Shown: positions 1 to 11,358, counted from the stretch's first letter. The stretch: 64,000 bases of DNA from Coriaria nepalensis (GCA_027186245.1 CP114483.1:9072220-9136219); one strand, 5' to 3'. Notes: a model not told the origin generated them from the sequence alone. Made by a program: numbers and translations.

Positions 1-143
1 CGATATGAAAAGACTGAATGATATGCTTTTTAAGACTAAAATAATGCATTGTTGTCTGCAATAGAATAATTGGAAGTTATGTAAGAAAATCATGTTTGAA
101 GGGCGAAAATTGAATTCGTTTGAATTTATTTAGATTGATTTAA
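1..143. repeat. Subunit A of the satellite unit
   Basis: This 143-bp subunit opens with CGATATGAAAAGACTGAATG. It carries ATGCATTGTTGTCTGCAATAG where B and C have a GTTGCC box. Its marks are TTATGTAAGAAAATCA, a GGGCGAAAAT box and, in nearly every copy, the only GAATTC (EcoRI) site of the trimer. Domain II variants are most easily told apart here: CCTTCGAATTGATTTAT is alpha, GTTCAACTTAAT is beta, ATTAACTACAAG is delta, and TTACGTAAG is gamma. It closes with ATTTAATCAC at the A/B boundary. Confidence 0.88.
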
Positions 144-279
144 TCACTACAAGAGACTCAATGACATGATTTTAAGGCTAAACAAATGCATTGTTGCCTT
201 CAATAGATCAACTTCAAGTTATGCACGAAAGTAATGTTGAAAGTGCGAATTTCGTTTGAAGTGATTTAGAATGATTTAA
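144..279. repeat. Subunit B of the satellite unit
   Basis: This is the shortest subunit, 136 bp, opening with TCACTACAAGAGACTCAATG. Marks are AAACAAATGCATTGTTGCC, TATGCACGAAAGTAATG and GTGCGAATTTCGTTTGAAG, followed by GATTTAGAATGATTTAATG. In domain II the matching boxes read AAAGTCATG and TTCGTTCGAAG. B is the subunit that multiplies: C/B hybrids of B length sit in several units of the first 9.7 kb. The closing box contains a 10-bp near-repeat (GATTTAGAATGATTTA) that slipped to three copies at about 950, 3625 and 5730. Confidence 0.88.
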
Positions 280-421
280 TGACTGAAAGAGACGCAAGTA
301 TACGACTTTAAGGCTAAAAAAATGCATAGTTGCCTTTAATAGATCATTTGTAGGTTATGCATGAAAGTCGTTTTTTAAATGCAAAAATTGAATTGGTTCG
401 ACGTGCTTTCAAATAATTTAA
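280..421. repeat. Subunit C of the satellite unit
   Basis: This 142-bp subunit opens with TGACTGAAAGAGACGCAAG. Marks are GTATACGACTTTAAGG, a run of A before ATGCATAGTTGCC, GGTTATGCATGAAAGTCG, then a T6AAA tract and A5 before GAATTGGTTCGACGTGC. Domain I copies mostly have the T6 tract; domain II copies read GTCGTGTTTTAAATGC. The tract has grown to T10 in the copies around 1912, 6685 and 8506, which adds one base to those units. C carries a second ATGCAT (in GGTTATGCATGAAAG) that A and B lack. Confidence 0.87.
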
Positions 422-1123
422 CGATATGAAAAGACTAAATGATAAGCTTTTTAAGGCTAAAATAGAGCATTGTTGTCTGCAATAGATTAATTGCAAGTTA
501 TGTAAGAAAATCATGTTTGAAGGGCGAAAATTGAATTCATTTGAATTTATTTAGAATGATTTAATCACTACAAGAGACTCAATGACATGATTTTAAGGCT
601 AAACAAATGCATTGTTGCCTTCAATAGATCAACTGCAAGTTATGCACGAAAGTAATGTTTAAAGTGCGAATTTCGTTTGAAGTGATTCAGAATGATTTAA
701 TGACTGAAAGAGACGCAGGTATACGACTTTAAGGCTAAAAAAATGCATTGTTGCCTTCAATAGATCAACTGCAAGTTATGCACGAAAGTAATGTTTAAAG
801 TGCGAATTTCGTTTGAAGTGATTTAGAATGATTTAATGACTGAAAGAGACGCAGGTATACGACTTTAAGGCTAAAAAAATGCATTGTTGCCTTCAATAGA
901 TCAACTGCAAGTTATGCACGAAAGTATTGTTTAAAGTGCGAATTTCGTTTGAAGTGATTTAGAATGATTTAGAATGACTTAATGACTGAAGGAGACGCAG
1001 GTATACGACTTTAAGGCTAAAAAATGAATAGTTGCCCTCAATAGATCATTTGCAGGTTATGCATGAAAGTCATTTTTTAAATGAAAAAATAGAATTGGTT
1101 CGACGTGCTTTCAAATAATTTAA
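422..1123. repeat. Five-subunit unit (A-B-B'-B'-C), 702 bp
   Basis: After a normal A and B, two extra subunits open like C (GAAAGAGACGCAGGTATACG) and switch in the shared core to B sequence (ATGCATTGTTGCC, then ACTGCAAGTTATGCACG). A normal C follows. The extra 281 bp equals two 136-bp subunits, plus a 10-bp slippage copy of the TTTAGAATGA motif near 960, minus one A in the C core. The B' subunits look like products of unequal exchange between a C and a B. Confidence 0.88.
478..495. repeat. Inverted repeat TGCAAT-N6-ATTGCA in subunit A
   Basis: In subunit A the sequence TGCAAT AGATTA ATTGCA is an exact 6-bp inverted repeat around a 6-bp spacer. It recurs in most A subunits that have ATTAATTGCAAG, at the same place in the unit. 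It is lost where A reads AATAATTGGAAG or ATTAACTACAAG (delta). Whether any protein binds it is unknown; chance is possible in A+T-rich DNA, but the repeat multiplies it across the array. Confidence 0.6.
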
Positions 1124-3229
1124 CGATATGAAAAGACTGAATGATATGCTTTTTGAGGCTAAAATGATGCATTGTTGTCTGCAATAGATTTATTGCAAGT
1201 TATGTAAGAAAATCTGTTTTGAAGGGCGAAAATTGAATTCGTTTGAATTTATTTAGATTGATTTAATCACTACAAGAGACTCAATGACATGATTTTAAGG
1301 CTAAAAAAATGCATTGTTGCCTTCAATAGATCAATTGCAAGTTATGCACGAAAGTAATGTTTAAAGTGCGAATTTCGTTTGAAGTGATTTAGAATGATTT
1401 AATGACTGAAGGAGACGCAGGTATACGACTTTAAGGCTAAAAAAATGCATAGTTGCCCTCAATAGATCATTTGCAGGTTATGCATGAAAGTCGTTTTTTA
1501 AATGCAAAAATAGAAATGGTTCGACGTGCTTTCAAATAATTTAACGATATGAAAAGACTGAATGATATGCTTTTTAAGGCTAAAATAATGCATTGTTGTC
1601 TGCAATAGAATAATTGCATGTTATGTAAGAAAATCATGTTTGAAGGGCGAAAATTGAATTCGTTTGAATTTATTTAGATTGATTTAATCACTACAAGAGA
1701 CTCAATGACATGATTTTAACGCTAAACAATTGCATTGTTGCCTTCAATAGATCAACTTCAAGTTATGCACGAAAGTAATGTTTAAAGTGCGAATTTCGTT
1801 TGAAGTGATTTAGAATGATTTAATGACTGAAACAGACGCAAGTATACGACATTAAGGCTAAAAAAATGCATAGTTGCCTTTAATAGATCATTTGTAGGTT
1901 ATGCATGAAAGTTTTTTTTTTAAATGCAAAAATAGAATTGGTTCGACGTGCTTTCAAATAATTTAACGATATGAAAAGACTGAATGATTTGCTTTTTAAG
2001 GCTAGAATAGAGCATTGTTGTCTGCAATAGATTAATTGCAAGTTATGTAAGAAAATCATGTTTGAAGGGCGAAAATTGAATTCGTTTGAATTTATTTAGA
2101 TTGATTTAATCACTACAAGAGACTCAATGACATGATTTTAAGGATAAACAAATGCATTGTTGCCTTCAATAGATCAACTGCAAGTTATGCACGAAAGTAA
2201 TGTTTAAAGTGCGAATTTCGTTTGAAGTGATTCAGAATGATTTAATGACTGAAAGAGACGCAGGTATACGACTTTAAGGCTAAAAATATGCATAGTTGCT
2301 TTTAATAGATCATTTGCAGGTTATGCATGAAAGTCGTTTTTTAAATGCAAAAATAGAATTTGTTCGACGTGCTTTCAAATAATTTAACGATATGAAAAGA
2401 CTGAATTATATGCTTTTTAAGGCTAAAATAATGCATTGTTGTCTGCAGTAGAATAATTGGAAGTTATGTAAGAAAATCAGGTTTGAAGGGCGAAAATTGA
2501 ATTCGTTTGAATTTATTTAGATTGATTTAATCACTACAAGAGACTCAATGACATGATTTTAAGGCTAAACAAATGCATTGTTGCCTTAAATAGATCAACT
2601 TCAAGTTATGCACAAAAGTAATGTTTAAAGTGCGAATTTCGTTTGAAGTGATTTAGAATGATTTAATGACTGAAAGAGACGCAAGTATACGACTTTAAGG
2701 CTAAAAAAATGCATAGTTGCCTTTAATAGATCATTTGCAGGTTATGCATGAAAGTCGTTTTTTAAATGCAAAAATAGAATTGGTTCGACGTGCTTTCAAA
2801 TAATTTAACGATATGAAAAGACTGAATGATATACATTTTAAGGCTAAAATAATGCATTGTTGTCTGCAATAGAATAATTGGAAGTTATGTAAGAAAATCA
2901 TGTTTGAAGGGCGAAAATTGAATTCGTTTGAATTTATTTAGATTGATTTAATCACTACAAGAGACTCAATGACATGATTTTAAGGCTAAACAAATGCATT
3001 GTTGCCTTCAATAGATCAACTTCAAGTTATGCACGAAAGTAATGTTGAAAGTGCGAATTTCGTTTGAAGTGATTTAGAATGATTTAATGACTGAAAGAGA
3101 CGCAAGTATACGACTTTAAGGCTAAAAAAATGCATAGTTGCCTTTAATAGATCATTTGTAGGTTATGCATGAAAGTCGTTTTTTAAATGCAAAAATTGAA
3201 TTGGTTCGACGTGCTTTCAAATAATTTAA

Positions 3230-3795
3230 CGATATGAAAAGACTAAATGATATGCTTTTTAAGGCTAAAATAGAGCATTGTTGTCTGCAATAGATTAATT
3301 GCAAGTTATGTAAGAAAATCATGTTTGAAGGGCGAAAATTGAATTCGTTTGAATTTATTTAGATTGATTTAATCACTACAAGAGACTCAATGACATGATT
3401 TTAAGGCTAAACAAATGCATTGTTGCCTTCAATAGATCAACTGCAAGTTATGCACGAAAGTAATGTTTAAAGTGCGAATTTCGTTTGAAGTGATTCAGAA
3501 TGATTTAATGACTGAAAGAGACGCAGGTATACGACTTTAAAGCTAAAAAAATGCATTGTTGCCTTCAATAGATCAACTGCAAGTTATGCACGAAAGTAAT
3601 GTTTAAAGTGCGAATTTCGTTTGAACTGATTTAGAATGATTTAGAATGACTTAATGACTGAAGGAGACGCAGGTATATGACTTTAAGGCTAAAAAATGAA
3701 GAGTTGCCCTCAATAGATCATTTGCAGGTTATGCATGAAAGTCGTTTTTTAAATGAAAAAATAGAATTGGTTCGACGTGCTTTCAAATAATTTAA
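3230..3795. repeat. Four-subunit unit (A-B-B'-C), 566 bp
   Basis: One C/B hybrid subunit is inserted between B and C. It carries the same 10-bp slippage duplication of the TTTAGAATGA motif (near 3625) and the same one-base-shorter A run in the following C as the unit at 422, so the two share descent. It is one B' shorter than that unit, as if one B' had been gained or lost by exchange. Confidence 0.86.
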
Positions 3796-4352
3796 CGATA
3801 TGAAAAGACTGAATGATATGCTTTTTGAGGCTAAAATGATGCATTGTTGTCTGCAATAGATTAATTGCAAGTTATGTAAGAAAATCTGTTTTGAAGGGCG
3901 AAAATTGAATTCGTTTGAATTTATTTAGAATGATTTAATCACTACAAGAGACTCAATGACATGATTTTAAGGCTAAACAAATGCATTGTTGCCTTCAATA
4001 GATCAACAGCAAGTTATGCACGAAAGTAATGTTTAAAGTGCGAATTTCGTTTGAAGTGATTTAGAATGATTTAATGACTGAAAGAGATGCAGGTATACGA
4101 CTTTAAGGCTAAAAAAATGCATTGTTGCCTTCAATAGATCAACTGCAAGTTATGCACGAAAGTAATGTTTAAAGTGCGAATTTCGTTTGAAGTGATTTAG
4201 AATGATTTAATGACTGAAGGAGACGCAGGTATACGATTTTAAGGCTAAAAAAATGCATAGTTGCCCTCAATAGATCATTTGCAGGTTATGCATGACAGTC
4301 GTTTTTTAAATGCAAAAATAGAATTGGTTCGACGTTCTTTCAAATAATTTAA
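3796..4352. repeat. Four-subunit unit (A-B-B'-C), 557 bp
   Basis: One extra 136-bp C/B hybrid lies between B and C, this time without the 10-bp slippage. The A subunit carries TTTTTGAGG and AAATGATGC, as does the unit at 1124. The C subunit has GCATGACAG and GACGTTC, both repeated in the next unit (near 4289/4709 and 4333/4754), so this C and the next one come from a recent local copy event. Confidence 0.84.
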
Positions 4353-5194
4353 CGATATGAAAAGACTGAATGATATGCTTTTTGAGGCTAAAATAATGCA
4401 TTGTTGTCTGCAATAGATTAATTGCAAGTTATGTAAGAAAATCTGTTTTAAAGGGCGAAAATTGAATTCGTTTGAATTTATTTAGAATGATTTAATCACT
4501 ACAAGAGACTCAATGACATGATTTTAAGGCTAAACAAATGCATTGTTGCCTTCAATAGATCAACTGCAAGTTATGCACGAAAGTAATGTTTAAAGTGCGA
4601 ATTTCGTTTGAAGTGATTTAGAATGATTTAATGACTGAAGGAGACGCAGGTATACGATTTTAAGGCTAAAAAAATGCATAGTTGCCCTCAATAGATCATT
4701 TGCAGGTTATGCATGACAGTCGTTTTTTAAATGCAAAAATAGAATTGGTTCGACGTTCTTTCAAATAATTTAACGATATGAAAAGACTGAATGATATGCT
4801 TTTTAAGACTAAAATAATGCATTGTTGTCTGCAATAGAATAATTGGAAGTTATGTAAGAAAATCATGTTTGAAGGGCGAAAATTGAATTCGTTTGAATTT
4901 ATTTAGATTGATTTAATCACTACAAGAGACTCAATGACATGATTTTAAGGCTAAACAAATGCATTGTTGCCTTCAATAGATCAACTTCAAGTTATGCACG
5001 AAAGTAATGTTGAAAGTGCGAATTTCGTTTGAAGTGATTTAGAATGATTTAATGACTGAAAGAGACGCAAGTATACGACATTAAGGCTAAAAAAATGCAT
5101 AGTTGCCTTTAATAGATCATTTGTAGGTTATGCATGAAAGTCGTTTTTTAAATGCAAAAATTGAATTGGTTCGACGTGCTTTCAAATAATTTAA

Positions 5195-5896
5195 CGATAT
5201 GAAAAGACTAAATGATAAGCTTTTTAAGGCTAAAATAGAGCATTGTTGTCTGCAATAGATTAATTGCAAGTTATGTAAGAAAATCATGTTTGAAGGGCGA
5301 AAATTGAATTCATTTGAATTTATTTAGAATGATTTAATCACTACAAGAGACTCAATGACATGATTTTAAGGCTAAACAAATGCATTGTTGCCTTCAATAG
5401 ATCAACTGCAAGTTATGCACGAAAGTAATGTTTAAAGTGCGAATTTCGTTTGAAGTGATTCAGAATGATTTAATGACTGAAAGAGACGCAGGTATACGAC
5501 TTTAAGGCTAAAAAAATGCATTGTTGCCTTCAATAGATCAACTGCAAGTTATGCACGAAAGTAATGTTTAAAGTGCGAATTTCGTTTGAAGTGATTTAGA
5601 ATGATTTAATGACTGAAAGAGACGCAGGTATACGACTTTAAGGCTAAAAAAATGCATTGTTGCCTTCAATAGATCAACTGCAAGTTATGCACGAAAGTAT
5701 TGTTTAAAGTGCGAATTTCGTTTGAAGTGATTTAGAATGATTTAGAATGACTTAATGACTGAAGGAGACGCAGGTATACGACTTTAAGGCTAAAAAATGA
5801 ATAGTTGCCCTCAATAGATCATTTGCAGGTTATGCATGAAAGTCATTTTTTAAATGAAAAAATAGAATTGGTTCGACGTGCTTTCAAATAATTTAA
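5195..5896. repeat. Five-subunit unit, second copy, 702 bp
   Basis: This is the duplicate of the 422-1123 unit at an offset of 4,773 bp. It shares GACTAAATGATAAGC, the two B' subunits, the 10-bp slippage near 5730 and the shortened A run, and no difference was noticed on reading. The B' expansion therefore came before the 4,773-bp duplication. Confidence 0.88.
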
Positions 5897-8002
5897 CGAT
5901 ATGAAAAGACTGAATGATATGCTTTTTGAGGCTAAAATGATGCATTGTTGTCTGCAATAGATTTATTGCAAGTTATGTAAGAAAATCTGTTTTGAAGGGC
6001 GAAAATTGAATTCGTTTGAATTTATTTAGATTGATTTAATCACTACAAGAGACTCAATGACATGATTTTAAGGCTAAAAAAATGCATTGTTGCCTTCAAT
6101 AGATCAATTGCAAGTTATGCACGAAAGTAATGTTTAAAGTGCGAATTTCGTTTGAAGTGATTTAGAATGATTTAATGACTGAAGGAGACGCAGGTATACG
6201 ACTTTAAGGCTAAAAAAATGCATAGTTGCCCTCAATAGATCATTTGCAGGTTATGCATGAAAGTCGTTTTTTAAATGCAAAAATAGAAATGGTTCGACGT
6301 GCTTTCAAATAATTTAACGATATGAAAAGACTGAATGATATGCTTTTTAAGGCTAAAATAATGCATTGTTGTCTGCAATAGAATAATTGCATGTTATGTA
6401 AGAAAATCATGTTTGAAGGGCGAAAATTGAATTCGTTTGAATTTATTTAGATTGATTTAATCACTACAAGAGACTCAATGACATGATTTTAACGCTAAAC
6501 AATTGCATTGTTGCCTTCAATAGATCAACTTCAAGTTATGCACGAAAGTAATGTTTAAAGTGCGAATTTCGTTTGAAGTGATTTAGAATGATTTAATGAC
6601 TGAAACAGACGCAAGTATACGACATTAAGGCTAAAAAAATGCATAGTTGCCTTTAATAGATCATTTGTAGGTTATGCATGAAAGTTTTTTTTTTAAATGC
6701 AAAAATAGAATTGGTTCGACGTGCTTTCAAATAATTTAACGATATGAAAAGACTGAATGATTTGCTTTTTAAGGCTAGAATAGAGCATTGTTGTCTGCAA
6801 TAGATTAATTGCAAGTTATGTAAGAAAATCATGTTTGAAGGGCGAAAATTGAATTCGTTTGAATTTATTTAGATTGATTTAATCACTACAAGAGACTCAA
6901 TGACATGATTTTAAGGATAAACAAATGCATTGTTGCCTTCAATAGATCAACTGCAAGTTATGCACGAAAGTAATGTTTAAAGTGCGAATTTCGTTTGAAG
7001 TGATTCAGAATGATTTAATGACTGAAAGAGACGCAGGTATACGACTTTAAGGCTAAAAATATGCATAGTTGCTTTTAATAGATCATTTGCAGGTTATGCA
7101 TGAAAGTCGTTTTTTAAATGCAAAAATAGAATTTGTTCGACGTGCTTTCAAATAATTTAACGATATGAAAAGACTGAATTATATGCTTTTTAAGGCTAAA
7201 ATAATGCATTGTTGTCTGCAGTAGAATAATTGGAAGTTATGTAAGAAAATCAGGTTTGAAGGGCGAAAATTGAATTCGTTTGAATTTATTTAGATTGATT
7301 TAATCACTACAAGAGACTCAATGACATGATTTTAAGGCTAAACAAATGCATTGTTGCCTTCAATAGATCAACTTCAAGTTATGCACAAAAGTAATGTTTA
7401 AAGTGCGAATTTCGTTTGAAGTGATTTAGAATGATTTAATGACTGAAAGAGACGCAAGTATACGACTTTAAGGCTAAAAAAATGCATAGTTGCCTTTAAT
7501 AGATCATTTGCAGGTTATGCATGAAAGTCGTTTTTTAAATGCAAAAATAGAATTGGTTCGACGTGCTTTCAAATAATTTAACGATATGAAAAGACTGAAT
7601 GATATACATTTTAAGGCTAAAATAATGCATTGTTGTCTGCAATAGAATAATTGGAAGTTATGTAAGAAAATCATGTTTGAAGGGCGAAAATTGAATTCGT
7701 TTGAATTTATTTAGATTGATTTAATCACTACAAGAGACTCAATGACATGATTTTAAGGCTAAACAAATGCATTGTTGCCTTCAATAGATCAACTTCAAGT
7801 TATGCACGAAAGTAATGTTGAAAGTGCGAATTTCGTTTGAAGTGATTTAGAATGATTTAATGACCGAAAGAGACGCAAGTATACGACTTTAAGGCTAAAA
7901 CAATGCATAGTTGCCTTTAATAGATCATTTGTAGGTTATGCATGAAAGTCGTTTTTTAAATGCAAAAATTGAATTGGTTCGACGTGCTTTCAAATAATTT
8001 AA

Positions 8003-8560
8003 CGATATGAAAAGACTAAATGATACGCTTTTTAAGGCTAAAATAGAGCATTGTTGTCTGCAATAGATTAATTGCAAGTTATGTAAGAAAATCATGTTTG
8101 AAGGGCGAAAATTGAATTCGTTTGAATTTATTTAGATCGATTTAATCACTACAAGAGACTCAATGACATGATTTTAAGGCTAAACAAATGCATTGTTGCC
8201 TTCAATAGATCAACTTCAAGTTATGCACGAAAGTAATGTTTAAAGTGCGAATTTCGTTTGAAGTGATTCAGAATGATTTAATGACTGAAAGAGACGCAGG
8301 TATACGACTTTAAGGCTAAAAAAATGCATTGTTGCCTTCAATAGATCAACTGCAAGTTATGCACGAAAGTAATATTTAAAGTGCGAATTTCGTTTGAAGT
8401 GATTTAGAATGATTTAATGACTGAAAGAGACGCAGGTATACGACTTTAAGGCTAAAAAAATGCATAGTTGCGTTCAATAGATCATTTGCAGGTTATGCAT
8501 GAAAGTTTTTTTTTTAAATGCAAAAATAGAATTGGTTCGACGTGCTTTCAAATAATTTAA
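8003..8560. repeat. Four-subunit unit (A-B-B'-C), 558 bp
   Basis: The A subunit carries GACTAAATGATACGC. One 136-bp B' lies between B and C, and the C has a T10 tract near 8506 that accounts for the remaining base over 557. It is the positional partner of the unit at 3230 in the 4,773-bp duplication, but it lacks the 10-bp slippage, so the duplicated segment loses identity within this unit. Confidence 0.84.
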
Positions 8561-8981
8561 CGATATGAAAAGACTGAATGATATGCTTTTTAAGGCTAAA
8601 ATAATGCATTGTTGTCTGCAATAGAATAATTGGAAGTTATGGAAGAAAATCTTGGTTGAAGGGCGAAAATCGAATTCGTTTGAATTAATTTAGAATGATG
8701 TAATCACTACAAGAGACTCCATGACATGATTTTAAGGCTAAACAAATGCATTGTTGCCTTCAATAGATCAACTGCAAGTTATGCACGAAAGTAATGTTTA
8801 AAGTGCGAATTTCGTTTGAAGTGATTTAGAATGATTTAATGACTGAAAGAGTCGCAAGTATACGACTTTAAGGCTGAAAAAATGCATAGTTGCCTTCAAT
8901 AGATCATTTGCAGGTTATGCATGAACGTCGTTTTTTAAAGGCAAAAATAGAATTGGTTCGATGTGCTTTCAAATAATTTAA

Positions 8982-9674
8982 TGATATGGAAAGACTGAAT
9001 GATATGCATTTTCAGGCAAAAATAATGCATTGTTGTCTGCAATAGATTAATTGCAAGTTATGTAAGAAAATCTGTTTTGAAGGGCGAAAATTGAATTCAT
9101 TTGAATTTATTTAGAATGATTTAATCACTACAAGAGACTCAATGACATGATTTTAAGGCTAAACAAATGCATTGTTGCCTTTAAAAGATCAACTGCAAGT
9201 TATGCACGAAAGTAATGTTTAAAGTGCGAATTTCGTTTGAGGTGATTTAGAATGATTTAATGACTGAAAGAGACGCAGGTATACGACTTTATGGCTAAAA
9301 AAATGCATTGTTGCTTTCAATAGAACAACTGCAAGTTATGCACGAAAGTAATGTTTAAAGTGCGAATTTCGTTTGAGGTGATTTAGAATGATTTAATGAC
9401 TGAAAGAGACGCAGGTATACGACTTTATGGCTAAAAAAATGCATTGTTGCTTTCAATAGAACAACTGCAAGTTATGGACGAAAGTAATGTTTAAAGTGCG
9501 AATTTCGTTTGAAGTGATTTAGAATGATTTAATGACTGAAGGAGACGCAGGTATACGACTTTAAGGCTAAAAAAATGCATAGTTGCCCTCAATAGATCAT
9601 TTGCAGGTTATGCATGAAAGTCGTTTTTTAAATGCAAAAATAGAATTGGTTCGACGTGCTTTCAAATAATTTAA
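8982..9674. repeat. Five-subunit unit with domain II-like start, 693 bp
   Basis: A and B are followed by two near-identical B' subunits (marks GACTTTATGGC, TGCTTTCAATAGAAC) and then C; 693 bp is exactly 421 plus two times 136. The junction with the previous unit reads GTTCGATGTGC, then TTAATGATATGGAAAG and GCATTTTCAGGC. This is a domain II-type junction that otherwise appears near 35000 and 35850, so it is an island of the other subfamily inside domain I. Confidence 0.84.
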
Positions 9675-11358
9675 CGATATGAAAAGACTGAATGATATGC
9701 TTTTTAAGGCTAAAATAATGCATTGTTGTCTGCAATAGAATAATTGGAAGTTATGTAAGAAAATCATGTTTGAAGGGCGAAAATTGAATTCGTTTGAATT
9801 TATTTAGATTGATTTAATCACTACAAGAGACTCAATGACATGATTTTAAGGCTAAACAAATGCATTGTTGCCTTCAATAGATCAACTTCAAGTTATGCAC
9901 GAAAGTAATGTTGAAAGTGCGAATTTCGTTTGAAGTGATTTAGAATGATTTAATGACCGAAAGAGACGCAAGTATACGACTTTAAGGCTAAAACAATGCA
10001 TAGTTTCCTTTAATAGATCATTTGTAGGTTATGCATGAAAGTCGTTTTTTAAATGCAAAAATTGAATTGGTTCGACGTGCTTTCAAATAATTTAACGATA
10101 TGAAAAGACTAAATGATACGCTTTTTAAGGCTAAAATAGAGCATTGTTGTCTGCAATAGATTAATTGCAAGTTATGTAAGAAAATCATGTTTGAAGGGCG
10201 AAAATTGAATTCGTTTGAATTTATTTAGATCAATTTAATCACTACAAGAGACTCAATGACATGATTTTAAGGCTAAACAAATGCATTGTTGCCTTCAATA
10301 GATGAACTGCAAGTTATGCATGAAAGTATTGTTTAAAGTGCGAATTTCGTTTGAAGTGATTTAGAATGATTTAATGACTGAAAGAGACGCAAGTATACGA
10401 CTTTAAGGCTAAAAAAATGCATAGTTGCCTTTAATAGATCATTTGCAGGTTATGCATGAAAGTCGTTTTTTAAATGCAAAAATAGAATTGGTTCGACGTG
10501 CTTTCAAATAATTTAACGATATGAAAAGACTGAATGATATGCTTTTTAAGGCTAAAATAGAGCATTGTTGTCTGCAATAGATTAATTGCAAGTTATGTAA
10601 GAAAATCATGTTTGAATGGCGAAAATTGAATTCGTTTGAATTTATTTAGATTGATTTAATCACTACAAGAGACTCAATGACATGATTTTAAGGCTAAACA
10701 AATGCATTGTTGCCTTCAATAGATCAACTTCAAGTTATGCACGAAACTAATGTTTAAAGTGCAAATTTCGTTTGAAGTGATTTAGAATGATTTAATGACT
10801 GAAAGAGACGCAAGTATACGACTTTAAGGCTAAAAAAATGCGTAGTTGCCCTCAATAGATCATTTGCAGGTTATGCATGAAAGTCGTTTTTTAAATGCAA
10901 AAATAGAATTGGTTCGACATGCTTTCAAATAATTTAACGATATGAAAAGACTGAATGATATGCTTTTTAAGGCCAAAATAGAGCATTGTTGTCTGCAATA
11001 GATTAATTGCAAGTTATGTAAGAAAATCATGTTTGAAGGGCGAAAATTGAATTCGTTTGAATTTATTTAGAATGATTTAATCACTACAAGAGACTCAATG
11101 ACATGATTTTAAGGCTAAACAAATGCATTGTTGCCTTTAATAGATCAACTGCAATTTATGCACGAAAGTAATGTTTAAAGTGCGAATTTCGTTTGAAGTG
11201 ATTTAGAATGATTTAATGACTGAAAGAGACGCAGGTATACGACTTTAAGGCTAAAAAAATGCATAGTTGCCTTCAATAGATCATTTGCAGGTTATGCATG
11301 AAAGTCGTTTTTTAAATGCCAAAATAGAATTGGTTCGACGTGCTTTCAAATAATTTAA

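Larger units (their letters stand above)
1..421. repeat. Reference trimeric unit (A-B-C), 421 bp
   Basis: I use this first unit as the reference. It runs from CGATATG at 1 to the base before the same motif at 422. Subunits A (1-143), B (144-279) and C (280-421) can be aligned to one another. Each opens with a purine-rich block around GAAAGAGAC or AAAAGACT, then has the core TTAAGGCTAAA plus ATGCAT, then AATAGAT, a GCAAGTTATG-like box, an A+T stretch and a closing ATGATTTAA-like box. The trimer is therefore itself a higher-order repeat of an ancestral monomer of about 140 bp. Which subunit opens the unit is arbitrary; I chose the A start because its motif is easy to follow. Confidence 0.93.
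1..8270. repeat. 4,773-bp tandem segmental duplication
   Basis: Units at 1, 422, 1124, 1545, 1967, 2388, 2809 and 3230 pair with 4774, 5195, 5897, 6318, 6740, 7161, 7582 and 8003, all at an offset of exactly 4,773 bp. Rare shared variants prove the pairing: TTTAAGACTAAA (31/4804), TAGAAATGG (1511/6284), the T10 tract (1912/6685), GAATGATTTGC (1982/6755), GAATTATATGC (2403/7176) and GATATACATTTT (2827/7600). Only scattered single-base differences were noticed up to about 7860; more follow, and the match fades in the four-subunit unit near 8270. The first copy may begin before the window. Confidence 0.88.
1..9674. repeat. Domain Ia: array with variable subunit number
   Basis: Twenty units start at 1, 422, 1124, 1545, 1967, 2388, 2809, 3230, 3796, 4353, 4774, 5195, 5897, 6318, 6740, 7161, 7582, 8003, 8561 and 8982. 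Fourteen are plain trimers of 421-422 bp. Six are longer (702, 566, 557, 702, 558 and 693 bp) because one or two extra B-length subunits lie between B and C. All are domain I type, marked by TAACGATATG, GTAATGTTTAAAG, TTCGTTTGAAG and a T6 tract. The exception is the A start at 8982, which is domain II-like. The segment holds a 4,773-bp duplication and a smaller 2.8-kb echo: the units at 1 and 422 resemble those at 2809 and 3230. Confidence 0.9.
7620..10283. repeat. 2,093-bp-offset duplicated block
   Basis: A block of about 570 bp at 7620-8190 recurs at about 9713-10283. Shared rare marks are GTTGAAAGTGCG, TGACCGAAAG, AAACAATGCATAG and GACTAAATGATACGC. The copies part in subunit B of the second unit, where the later copy has GATGAACTGC. 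This B start is shared instead with the unit at 19779, so the later copy is a mosaic. Confidence 0.72.

Noticed and set aside
300..310. TATA-like GTATACGAC in subunit C as a promoter for satellite RNA
   Set aside because: Such strings are expected in A+T-rich DNA. No other promoter element or transcript evidence is visible, and many copies lack the motif (GTATATGAC, AATAATACG).
1911..1921. T10 tract as a terminator or functional element
   Set aside because: It is a length variant of the T6 tract of subunit C, seen in only three related copies (about 1912, 6685 and 8506), best explained by slippage and duplication.
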